From Gordonia zhenghanii (GTDB lineage Bacteria > Actinomycetota > Actinomycetes > Mycobacteriales > Mycobacteriaceae), in the NCBI RefSeq assembly GCF_021738965.1, contig NZ_JAKKOQ010000008.1, forward strand, positions 272,505 to 336,504: DNA of 64,000 bases, read 5' to 3'. Position numbers and translations under genes: made by a program. The notes beneath the pieces are model-generated. The model saw only the letters and a list, made by a program, of their open reading frames with translations, was not told where the DNA came from and did no database searches. Below are positions 55,369-63,335 of the stretch, piece by piece. Numbering within the stretch: position 1 is the first letter of the stretch; each line of letters starts with the position of its first letter.

Positions 55369-56586
55369 TCAATCGAGGATGTCCCGGACCACGCCATCGG
55401 CGAGCAACCGTCCGCGGTCGGTGAGCACGTAGGCGTCGCCGATGCGTTCAAGCAGACCGGACACGACGGCGACGTCGGCGCGTGCACGTTCACGGTCGTC
55501 GAGCAGATCTGCGGCGAGGCCCTCCCGCATCCGCAACCGCAGCATCACTGCCTCCGTGTGCGTGTCCTCGGCACTCAAGATCTCCTGGCCCGCGACGGGC
55601 AGTGCACCGTCGGCGAGCGACGCCGAGTACGTCGCCGGGTGTTTCTGGTTCCACCAACGGACACCGTTCACGTGCGAGTGCGCACCCGGTCCGATGCCCC
55701 ACCAATCATCGCTGCGCCAGTACATCTCGTTGTGCCTGCACGCCGACTCCGACTCGGGAAGTCCGGAGTCTGCTTGCGCGCGGGCCCAATTCGACACCTC
55801 GTACCAAGTGAGTCCAGCCTCGCGGAGCCGTTCGTCGAGCATCTCGTACCGGGCGGCGAGGACGTCGTCGTCGGGCATCGGCACCTCGCCTCGTCGAACC
55901 TTACGAGCGAACGCGGTGCCGTCCTCGACGATGAGCGCATACGCGGACACATGGTCGATGGGCACCGACAGCACCGCGTCGATCGACGCGGCCAGGTCGG
56001 CGTCGGTCTCCCCCGGCGTCCCGTAGATCAAATCCAGGTTGAGGTGCTCGAAACCGGCGTCGGCGGCCTCGCGGGCGGCGTCGAGTGCTCGCCCCGGCGT
56101 GTGCGTGCGATCCAGCACGGACAACACGTGCGGCGCAGCCGACTGCATACCGAGGGAGATGCGGGTGTAGCCGGCCTCGCGCAGCGTCGCGAAGAACTCG
56201 GGCGACGTCGACTCCGGGTTCGACTCAGTGGTCACTTCAGCCCCAGGCGCGAGGTCGAACGAGTCGCGCACCGCGTCGAGGAGATCCGCGAGACCGTCGC
56301 CGCCGAGCAGTGACGGCGTCCCGCCGCCGACGAAGATCGTCGAGACCTTCCTCACAGGCGACAGCAGTCCCGCAGCCGCGTCGAGTTCCTTGCGGACGCC
56401 CTCCATCCACGACTGCGGCGACGACGATGACCCGAGTTCGCCCGCCGTATAGGTGTTGAAATCGCAGTATCCGCATCGCGTCGCACAGAACGGGACGTGC
56501 AGGTAGAGACCGAACGGACCAGTGTCGACGGTGCTCAACGCTGCCAGAGCCTGTTCGGAGAGGGGCTCGGGGGCCTGTCGATTCAC
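55369..56586 (-). CDS. hemW: Radical SAM heme chaperone HemW (HemN-like)
   Basis: 405 residues. The radical-SAM cluster motif is CATRCGYC (C34, C38, C41; CxxxCxxC), followed by FVGGGTPSLLGGDGL and a C-terminal HemN-like winged helix. HemW-type proteins deliver heme rather than oxidising coproporphyrinogen; the CysX3CysX2Cys followed by D rather than the HemN fourth cysteine supports HemW. Of two consecutive GTG codons, 56586 is preferred because GGAGG is four bases upstream. Confidence 0.85.
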   Translation of the reverse strand: MNRQAPEPLSEQALAALSTVDTGPFGLYLHVPFCATRCGYCDFNTYTAGELGSSSSPQSWMEGVRKELDAAAGLLSPVRKVSTIFVGGGTPSLLGGDGLADLLDAVRDSFDLAPGAEVTTESNPESTSPEFFATLREAGYTRISLGMQSAAPHVLSVLDRTHTPGRALDAAREAADAGFEHLNLDLIYGTPGETDADLAASIDAVLSVPIDHVSAYALIVEDGTAFARKVRRGEVPMPDDDVLAARYEMLDERLREAGLTWYEVSNWARAQADSGLPESESACRHNEMYWRSDDWWGIGPGAHSHVNGVRWWNQKHPATYSASLADGALPVAGQEILSAEDTHTEAVMLRLRMREGLAADLLDDRERARADVAVVSGLLERIGDAYVLTDRGRLLADGVVRDILD

Positions 56587-56724
56587 CACACCTCCATGAT
56601 GCACGGCGGCGCTCGACCAGCACGTGTTGCGCTCGACCGGCCGGCGACAGAACACCGTTCAAGGGTTTAAATCTCATCGTGAGCGAAAATATTCCCAAGT
56701 AGACGGCTTACAGTGGCCCGTGGC

Positions 56725-56817
56725 ATGATGGATCTCGTGACTTACCCCGGAGTGTGGCTCGCCGAACGGCGGCACATCGATCTCAAGCGCGTCAACAGCG
56801 CATTCTGTCGGCTCTGA
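56725..56817 (+). CDS. Leader peptide of the sulfate-reduction operon
   Basis: 30-codon gene starting at ATG 56725 (ATG 56728 or GTG 56737 also possible). It ends ERRHIDLKRVNSAFCRL, matching the RRHxDLxRVxSAxCR pattern of the putative leader peptides found upstream of sulfur-assimilation genes in actinobacteria (known by recall). The single Cys codon sits three codons before the stop, a natural place for cysteine-dependent attenuation. Hairpins lie between it and sirA (CGTGCTGC/GCAGCACG). Regulation by cysteine supply is inference. Confidence 0.72.
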   Translation: MMDLVTYPGVWLAERRHIDLKRVNSAFCRL

Positions 56818-56898
56818 CCGACGATCACTCCGGCATCGCCGCTTCGATGCGGCGCGCCGAGTTCACGTCACTTCACCCCTGAGTAACAGCCCACCGTC

Positions 56899-56920
56899 GT
56901 GCTGCCGTTTTCGCAGCACG
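56899..56920 (+). promoter_or_regulatory. Hairpin before the sirA ribosome site
   Basis: CGTGCTGC (56899-56906) pairs with GCAGCACG around a short T-rich loop and ends a few bases before the AGGAG of sirA. With a weaker GCCGC/GCGGC stem just upstream it could form alternative structures controlled by translation of the leader peptide. Confidence 0.4.
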
Positions 56921-56935
56921 CCATCAGGAGATCCG

Positions 56936-58651
56936 ATGACGCTCACGTCAACCGAGTCGGCCGAGCAGACCCCTGCCGCCGCAGCACCCAAGAGGGCGCG
57001 CCCCAAGAAGCGAAAGTCCGAGGGCCAGTGGGCTCTCGGCTACCGCACCCCGCTCAATCCCAACGAGCAGTCCAAACGCGATGACAACCCGCTCAACGTT
57101 CAGCGGCGCATCATCGACATCTATTCGAAGGTCGGATTCGACGGCATCGACAAGGCCGATCTGCGTGGACGTTTCCGTTGGATGGGGCTCTACACCCAGC
57201 GCGCCGACGGCTACGACGGCACCTGGAGCCACGACGACAACATCGACGTCATCGAAGCCCCGTACTTCATGATGCGCGTGCGCACCGACGGCGGACAGCT
57301 CACGATCCCGCAGGTCCGCGCCTTGGCGGGCATCTCGCGCGACTTCGCACGCGGCACCGCCGACGTCACCGACCGGCAGAACATCCAGTACCACTGGATC
57401 GAGATCGAGAACGTCCCGGAGATCTGGCGTCGCCTCGACGAAGTCGGCCTCGAGACCACCGAGGCGTGCGGCGACTGCCCGCGCGGAATGCTCGGCTCCC
57501 CGCTCGCCGGACTCTCCGTCAACGAGGTCCTCGACGCGAGCCCCGCCCTCGCTGAGATCAAGCGCCGCTACATCGGCAACCCCGAGTACTCGAATCTTCC
57601 GCGCAAGTTCAAGACCGCGATCTCCGGACTGCAGGACGTCGTCCACGAGATCAACGACGTCAGCTTCGTCGGCGTCGAACACCCCGAACACGGGCCCGGC
57701 CTCGACCTGTGGGTCGGCGGCGGTCTCTCGACCAACCCGATGCTCGCGCAGCGCGTCGGCGCCTGGATCCCGCTCGACGAGGTCCCGGACGTGTGGGAAG
57801 GCGTCGTCGGCATCTTCCGCGACTACGGCTACCGTCGCCTGCGCTCCAAGGCACGCCTGAAGTTCCTCATCAAGGACTGGGGCATCGAGAAGTTCCGCCA
57901 GGTCCTCGAGGACGAGTACCTGCACCGCAAGCTGATCGACGGCCCGGCTCCGGTCGCGCCGACGCAGCCGATCGACCACGTCGGTGTCACGAAGCAGAAG
58001 AACGGCAAGGTCGCGGTCGGGTTCTCCGCCGTGTCCGGTCGTCTCTCGGACACCATCCTCGACGCAGTCGCCGACTCCGCAGAGAAGGTCGGCAGCGACA
58101 GCGTCCGACTCACCCCGTACCAGAAACTGGTCGTGGTGAACGTTCCCGACGACAAGGTGACCGAGCTCGACGCCGACCTGTCGGCCGTCGGACTGCAGTC
58201 CCGTCCGTCCAACTGGCGACGCAACCTGATCGCCTGCACCGGCCTCGAGTACTGCAAGCTCTCGTTCACCGAGACCCGCAGCCGCTCACAGCAACTGGTG
58301 CCCGAGCTGGAGACCCGCCTCGCCGAGCTCAACGAGGGGCTCGACGTGCCGATCACCATCAACTTCAACGGCTGCCCCAACTCCTGCGCCCGAGTGCAGG
58401 TCGCCGACATCGGGCTCAAGGGCCAGTTGATCGACGACAACGGCACCCCCGTCGAAGGCTTCCAGGTGCACCTGGGCGGCAGCCTCGGCACCGACATCGG
58501 ATTCGGCCGCAAGCTGCGTCAGCACAAGATCTACGCGTCCGAGGCCAACGACTACATCGAGCGCCTGGTCCGCAACTTCATCGGCGACCGCACCGAGGGC
58601 GAGCGCTTCGCCGAGTGGGCCGGGCGCGCCGACGACGAGAAGCTCAGGTAG
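56936..58651 (+). CDS. sirA: Ferredoxin-dependent sulfite reductase
   Basis: 571-residue siroheme/4Fe-4S reductase. The cluster cysteines are C434 and C440 (CTGLEYC) and C480 and C484 (NGCPNSC), and the two ferredoxin-like halves and DVTDRQNIQYHWIEIENVPEIWRR are as in mycobacterial SirA/NirA. It reduces sulfite to sulfide with electrons from ferredoxin. A basic, disordered N-terminus (about 40 residues) precedes the first domain. AGGAG lies six bases before ATG 56936. First structural gene of the operon and preceded by a leader peptide. Confidence 0.93.
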   Translation: MTLTSTESAEQTPAAAAPKRARPKKRKSEGQWALGYRTPLNPNEQSKRDDNPLNVQRRIIDIYSKVGFDGIDKADLRGRFRWMGLYTQRADGYDGTWSHDDNIDVIEAPYFMMRVRTDGGQLTIPQVRALAGISRDFARGTADVTDRQNIQYHWIEIENVPEIWRRLDEVGLETTEACGDCPRGMLGSPLAGLSVNEVLDASPALAEIKRRYIGNPEYSNLPRKFKTAISGLQDVVHEINDVSFVGVEHPEHGPGLDLWVGGGLSTNPMLAQRVGAWIPLDEVPDVWEGVVGIFRDYGYRRLRSKARLKFLIKDWGIEKFRQVLEDEYLHRKLIDGPAPVAPTQPIDHVGVTKQKNGKVAVGFSAVSGRLSDTILDAVADSAEKVGSDSVRLTPYQKLVVVNVPDDKVTELDADLSAVGLQSRPSNWRRNLIACTGLEYCKLSFTETRSRSQQLVPELETRLAELNEGLDVPITINFNGCPNSCARVQVADIGLKGQLIDDNGTPVEGFQVHLGGSLGTDIGFGRKLRQHKIYASEANDYIERLVRNFIGDRTEGERFAEWAGRADDEKLR

Positions 58652-58658
58652 GGACATC

Positions 58659-59444
58659 ATGACCAAGGATCTCGACTCCGCTCGATCAGCGGAAAGCACC
58701 GCTCGATCAGCGGGAAGCACAGCGGAGAAGAACATCGACGAACTGCGGGCGATCGCCGAGGCGGGCGCGCAGCAGCTCGGACCGGACGCTACCGCGGAGG
58801 AACTGCTCCGTTGGACGGCGCAGACCTTCGGTGCCGACTTCGTGATCGCCGCGAACATGCAGGACGCAGTCCTCATCGACGTCGCGAAGAAGGCGATCGA
58901 CCCGGCAGCGATCGACGACCAGAGGCTCAAGGCGCTGTTCCTCGACACCGGTTACCACTTCGCCGAGACCATCGGCACGCGGGACGCGGTCACCGACGTC
59001 TACGACCTCGAGCTGATCAACGTCACACCGGAGCAGACCGTCGAGCAGCAGGACGCGCTCGTCGGGAAGAACCTGTTCGCGTCCGACCCCGGCGAATGCT
59101 GCCGGCTGCGCAAGGTGGTTCCGCTCAAGGGATCTCTCGCACCGTTCAGCGCGTGGGTCACCGGCATCCGCCGGGTCGAGTCCCCCACCCGCGCCGAGGC
59201 TCCCCTGATCTCGTTCGACGAGGGCTTCGGATTGGTCAAGATCAATCCGCTCGCCGCGTGGACCGACGAGCAGTTCCAGGACTACATCGACGCGCACGGC
59301 GTCATCGTCAACCCGTTGGTCGACGAAGGCTACCCCTCCATCGGGTGCGAGCCGTGCACCGTCAAACCCAAGGCCGGAGAAGATCCGCGCAGCGGCCGTT
59401 GGGCCGGGCGCACCAAGACAGAATGCGGGTTGCACGCGTCATGA
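58659..59444 (+). CDS. cysH: APS reductase (assimilatory), repeat-derived N-terminus
   Basis: 261 residues. C147-C148 (GECCRLRK), C230 and C233 (GCEPC) form the 4Fe-4S site of APS reductases, and C256 in ECGLH is the catalytic thiol; the cluster residues show preference for APS over PAPS. It makes sulfite from adenylyl sulfate. Residues 4-24 are encoded by copies of the dispersed repeat and do not resemble the family; the ordinary protein starts near IDELRAIAEAG. ATG 58659 is seven bases after sirA. It overlaps cysD (ATGA). Confidence 0.92.
   Translation: MTKDLDSARSAESTARSAGSTAEKNIDELRAIAEAGAQQLGPDATAEELLRWTAQTFGADFVIAANMQDAVLIDVAKKAIDPAAIDDQRLKALFLDTGYHFAETIGTRDAVTDVYDLELINVTPEQTVEQQDALVGKNLFASDPGECCRLRKVVPLKGSLAPFSAWVTGIRRVESPTRAEAPLISFDEGFGLVKINPLAAWTDEQFQDYIDAHGVIVNPLVDEGYPSIGCEPCTVKPKAGEDPRSGRWAGRTKTECGLHAS
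58668..58717 (+). repeat. Dispersed repeat inside the cysH coding sequence
   Basis: CTCGACTCCGCTCGATCAGC followed by a second CCGCTCGATCAGCGGGAAG are diverged copies of the repeat seen at 45115-45235. They are in frame and encode the low-complexity SARSAESTARSAGST segment of CysH. Confidence 0.75.
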
Positions 59445-60394
59445 CCATTTCCGACAACACCCCGATCACGCCGCTCGACCGCACCCTGACGGTCGACACG
59501 GACGAGTTCACCACTCTCGACGCACTCGAATCGGAGTCGATCCACATCTTCCGCGAGGTCGCGGGCGAGTTCGAACGACCGGTGATCCTGTTCTCCGGCG
59601 GCAAGGACTCCACCCTGCTGCTGCACCTGGCGCTCAAGGCTTTCTGGCCCGCTCCGCTGCCGTTCTCGCTGCTGCACGTGGACACCGGCCACAACCTGCC
59701 CGAGATCATCAAGTTCCGCGACGAGATCGTCGAACGGCACAACCTGCGTCTGCACGTCGCGAAGGTCGAGGACTACCTGGCCGACGGGCGTCTCACCGAG
59801 CGTCCCGACGGCATCCGCAACCCCCTGCAGACCATCCCGCTGCTCGACGGCATCACCGAGAACCGCTTCGACGCGGTATTCGGCGGCGCTCGCCGAGACG
59901 AGGAGCGGGCCCGTGCCAAGGAGCGGATCTTCTCGCTGCGCAACGCGTTCGGACAGTGGGACCCCAAGCGTCAGCGCCCTGAACTGTGGAACCTGTACAA
60001 CGGTCGCCACGCCCCGGGCGAGCACGTGCGCGTGTTCCCGCTGAGCAACTGGACCGAACTCGACGTCTGGCGCTACATCGCCCGCGAGCAGGTGCTGCTC
60101 GCTCCGCTGTACTACGCGCACGAGCGCGAGGTGTACGAGCGCGACGGCATGTGGATGACGTCCGGCGCGTGGGGCGGACCGCGCGAAGGCGAGACCGTCG
60201 AGACCCGCATGGTGCGGTACCGCACCGTCGGCGACGGCTCGACGACCGGAGCCGTCCTGTCCGACGCCGTCGACAACGAATCCGTTCTGGCCGAGGTCGC
60301 AGCGTCGCGCCTCACCGAGCGCGGCGCCACCCGTGGCGACGACCGCGTCTCCGAGGCCGCCATGGAAGACCGCAAGCGCGAAGGATATTTCTGA
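59441..60394 (+). CDS. cysD: Sulfate adenylyltransferase subunit 2
   Basis: 317-residue ATP-sulfurylase small subunit of the PP-loop (adenosine phosphosulfate synthetase) type. The PP-loop is SGGKDST (residues 52-58); LHVDTGHNLPEIIKFRDE and FGGARRDEERARAKER are the other conserved blocks, with the C-terminal MEDRKREGYF. With CysN it forms APS from sulfate and ATP, driven by GTP hydrolysis. ATG 59441 overlaps the cysH stop, and its stop overlaps the cysN start by one base (TGATG). Confidence 0.95.
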   Translation: MTISDNTPITPLDRTLTVDTDEFTTLDALESESIHIFREVAGEFERPVILFSGGKDSTLLLHLALKAFWPAPLPFSLLHVDTGHNLPEIIKFRDEIVERHNLRLHVAKVEDYLADGRLTERPDGIRNPLQTIPLLDGITENRFDAVFGGARRDEERARAKERIFSLRNAFGQWDPKRQRPELWNLYNGRHAPGEHVRVFPLSNWTELDVWRYIAREQVLLAPLYYAHEREVYERDGMWMTSGAWGGPREGETVETRMVRYRTVGDGSTTGAVLSDAVDNESVLAEVAASRLTERGATRGDDRVSEAAMEDRKREGYF

Positions 60395-61716
60395 TGACTG
60401 CTCCCCACACCGGTCTCGCCCCGGCCCCCGACCTGCTCCGCATCGCCACCGCGGGCAGCGTCGACGACGGCAAGTCGACACTCGTCGGCCGTCTCCTGTT
60501 CGACACGAAGTCGGTGCTTGCCGATCAGATCGACGCCGTCACCAAGGCGTCCGTCGACCGCGGCATGGACACCCCCGACCTGTCGCTTCTGGTCGACGGG
60601 CTGCGTGCCGAGCGTGAGCAGGGCATCACGATCGACGTCGCCTACCGTTACTTCGCGACTCCGAACCGGTCGTTCGTCCTCGCCGACACCCCCGGTCACG
60701 TCCAGTACACGCGCAACACCGTGTCGGGCGCGTCCACCGCGCAGCTCGTGATCCTACTGGTCGACGCCCGCACCGGCGTCGTCGCCCAGACCCGTCGCCA
60801 CGCGGCGGTCATGGCACTGCTCGGCGTCCCGCGTCTCGTGCTCGCCGTCAACAAGATCGACCTCGTCGACAATGCGGCCGAGGTGTTCGCGCAGATCTCC
60901 GCGGACTTCAACTCGGTCACCGCGGCTCTCGGATACTCCGCCGAGCAGGTTCAGGAGATCCCGGTGTCGGCGCTGCACGGCGACAACGTGGCGATCAAGT
61001 CGGAGAACACGCCGTACTACGACGGCCCGACCTTGATCGAGCACTTGGAGACGGTGCCGAACGTGATCGACCGCAGTCCGGTCGGGCTCCGGTTCCCGGT
61101 TCAGTACGTGATCCGCCCGCGCACTCCCGAGTACCTGGACTACCGCGGATACGCGGGTCAGATCGCTGCCGGTCGCGTGTCGGTCGGCGACGAGATCGTC
61201 ATCGCGCCCTCGGGCATCCGTTCGACGATCGCGAAGATCGACACGGCCGACGGCGAGCTTCAGACGGCCCACACCGGCCGTAGCGTCACGCTGTTGCTGA
61301 CCGACGACGTCGACGTCTCCCGCGGCGACTTGATCGCCTCCGTCGACGACGCTCCGGAGCCTGCTCAGGAGTTCTCGGCGACGGTCTGCTGGCTGGCGGA
61401 GAAGGCGTTGCGCCCCGGCGCACGCCTGCTCCTCAAGCACGGGACCAAGACGACGCAGGTCATCATCGGCTCGCTCGACGCCCTGTTCGACGAGCAGAAC
61501 CTCGCTGTGCTCGACGCCCCGGAGTCGTTGGAGCTCAACCAGATCGGCCGCATCTCGTTGCTGACGGCCGAGCCGATCGCCGCGGACGACTACCAGGTGG
61601 ACCGCGAGTCGGGCAGCTTCCTGATCATCGACCCGCAGGGCGGAAACACCCTGGGCGCGGGCCTGATCGGCGATGCTCTCGCTCCGCTGCACCTGTCTGA
61701 GGCCGCAGCAGTCTGA
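60394..61716 (+). CDS. cysN: Sulfate adenylyltransferase subunit 1 (GTPase)
   Basis: 440-residue elongation-factor-like GTPase. G1 is GSVDDGKST (21-29), G2 includes GITIDVAYRYF, G3 DTPGH, G4 NKID; beta-barrel domains follow. It couples GTP hydrolysis to APS formation with CysD. It lacks the C-terminal APS-kinase (CysC) domain that is fused in M. tuberculosis CysNC, consistent with direct APS reduction by CysH. It overlaps the next gene by one base. Confidence 0.94.
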   Translation: MTAPHTGLAPAPDLLRIATAGSVDDGKSTLVGRLLFDTKSVLADQIDAVTKASVDRGMDTPDLSLLVDGLRAEREQGITIDVAYRYFATPNRSFVLADTPGHVQYTRNTVSGASTAQLVILLVDARTGVVAQTRRHAAVMALLGVPRLVLAVNKIDLVDNAAEVFAQISADFNSVTAALGYSAEQVQEIPVSALHGDNVAIKSENTPYYDGPTLIEHLETVPNVIDRSPVGLRFPVQYVIRPRTPEYLDYRGYAGQIAAGRVSVGDEIVIAPSGIRSTIAKIDTADGELQTAHTGRSVTLLLTDDVDVSRGDLIASVDDAPEPAQEFSATVCWLAEKALRPGARLLLKHGTKTTQVIIGSLDALFDEQNLAVLDAPESLELNQIGRISLLTAEPIAADDYQVDRESGSFLIIDPQGGNTLGAGLIGDALAPLHLSEAAAV

Positions 61717-62447
61717 TGAGTACGACTCTCGTGCTCGCCGCACACGGCAGCCGAGACCCGCGTTTCGACGCGACCGCTCGCCGGGTGGCCGACGCCGTGC
61801 GCGTCGGTCTGCCCGGCGTGCGCGTCGAACTGGCCTATCTGGACTTGACCGAGCCGTTGATCGGCGACGTGCTCGCTCGTCTGTCCGGCGACGCCGTCGT
61901 GGTTCCGCTCCTGTTCGGCAACGGCTTCCACGGCAAGATCGATCTGCCCGCGATGCTCGCGGACGCCTCCGCGTCGAACCCGGCGTTGTCGGTGCGACAG
62001 ACCGAAGTGGTCGGCGTCCACTCCCCGGTCCCCGCACTGGTGGATCGGCTCACCGAGGCGGGGCTCAGTGACGACGACGGCGTGCTGATGATCGCGGTCG
62101 GCTCATCGGATCCGACGTCGGACGCGTCGATCACGGCGCGCTCGGACGAGCTCGCCGCTGCCCTCGGACGGCCCGTCGAATTGGTGTTCGCGACTCGGAT
62201 CGGGCACGACGGATCCGTGGTGCGCGACGCCGTCGACGCACTGCTGGCGCGCGGCTGCTCGCGGATCGCGCTCAGCCCGCTGTTTGTGTCCGCTGGCCTG
62301 CTGACCGAGCGCGTCGAGCGCGTCCTCGACTCCCTCGACGCTCCTGCGCTGGTCGCGGGCCCGGTCGGCGCACATCCCACATTGGTCGATGCGATCGCCG
62401 CGCTCTACACGGCGCACGCCGCGGTCGCACCGGCCGTCTCCGCTTAA
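61716..62447 (+). CDS. Sirohydrochlorin ferrochelatase (CbiX/SirB-like)
   Basis: 243-residue two-domain chelatase. HGSRDPRFDATAR holds the N-terminal active-site His, VVPLLFGNGFHGKID the second, and the C-terminal domain repeats the fold with IALSPLFVSAGLLTERVERVLDSL. It inserts iron into sirohydrochlorin to make siroheme, the cofactor of SirA encoded in the same operon, which fits its position as last gene. ATG 61716 overlaps the cysN stop. A palindromic repeat overlaps the stop codon. Confidence 0.88.
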   Translation: MSTTLVLAAHGSRDPRFDATARRVADAVRVGLPGVRVELAYLDLTEPLIGDVLARLSGDAVVVPLLFGNGFHGKIDLPAMLADASASNPALSVRQTEVVGVHSPVPALVDRLTEAGLSDDDGVLMIAVGSSDPTSDASITARSDELAAALGRPVELVFATRIGHDGSVVRDAVDALLARGCSRIALSPLFVSAGLLTERVERVLDSLDAPALVAGPVGAHPTLVDAIAALYTAHAAVAPAVSA

Positions 62448-62508
62448 CGCTGTAGTTTGCTGCCACATAGTGGCAGTGATCTACAGCGTTAAGGATCTAC
62501 AGCGTTAA
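62444..62508 (+). terminator. Repeat-containing terminator of the cys operon
   Basis: TTAACGCTGTAG (62444-62455, containing the stop codon) pairs with CTACAGCGTTAA (62481-62492), enclosing a second hairpin TGCCAC/GTGGCA (62461-62475). A further direct copy CTACAGCGTTAA at 62497-62508 could compete for pairing. Confidence 0.6.
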
Positions 62509-62567
62509 CGTCCGACGCGTGTTCGCCCCTGTGGATAACGTGCTGTACACATCGGCGGACCGTGGCG

Positions 62568-63335
62568 ATGATCCTGGGTATGCGCGCACCGCCCGAGATC
62601 GCGGATCTCCCGCAAAGGCAGGACGGTGTCGTGTCACGCAAGCAGGCCCTCGAGTGCGGCTGCACCGCGGCCGATGTGCGCCGCAGACTTCGGCGCCGCG
62701 AATGGGCGACGATCTACCCGGGCGTGTACGTCGATCACACTGGTCCGCTGACGTGGCGCCAACGAGCGTGGGCTGCAGTCCTCGACGCGTATCCCGCTGC
62801 GCTCTGCCACACGTCCGTGCTGCCCGACCCCGGCGACACGATTCACATCGTCATCGAGGCAGACCGCAAGGTGGCCAGTCGCCCAGGGGTCGAAGTCCAT
62901 CGTCGGACGGGACTGCAGCCGCATGTCGCCTGGAACATGTGCCCGCCGCGACTCCGAATCCACGAGGCTGTCCTCGACATCGCAGCGTCGGCCCGCAGTG
63001 AGACCGAGGCGATCGCCGTCCTCGCAGACTCCGTGAATGCGCGGATCACCGCTGTCCCGCAGTTGCGGCAGGCACTGGCCGCCCGAGCGCGAATGCCGCG
63101 ACGCGCCCTCGTCGTCGCTGTGTTGACGGACATCGCCGGCGGCACGTGCTCGATACTGGAACACCGGTACCTGACCGGGGTGGAACGGCCGCACGGATTG
63201 CCAGTGCCGGTCAGACAAGCCCCGACTAGCTTCGGTCGCAAGGGTTTCCGCGATCTCGACTATCCAGACTGGGGAACCGTCGTAGAACTGGACGGGTGGC
63301 GGTTCCACGACACGGCGGCCGACCGTGACCGGTGG
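62568..63335 (+). pseudogene. AbiEi/Vsr-like gene cut by an IS30-type element
   Basis: About 256 codons. The N-terminal AbiEi-like winged helix (VVSRKQALECGCTAADVRRRLRRREWATIYPGVYV) and a middle HRRTGLQPHV region precede the start of a DUF559/Vsr-type nuclease domain (LDYPDWGTVVELDGWRFHDTAADRDRW). Family members continue for about 40 more residues; here the sequence changes after DRDRW to unrelated residues and a transposase gene begins at 63382. The start could be GTG 62562, ATG 62568 or ATG 62580. It is related to the protein at 41511. Confidence 0.65.
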
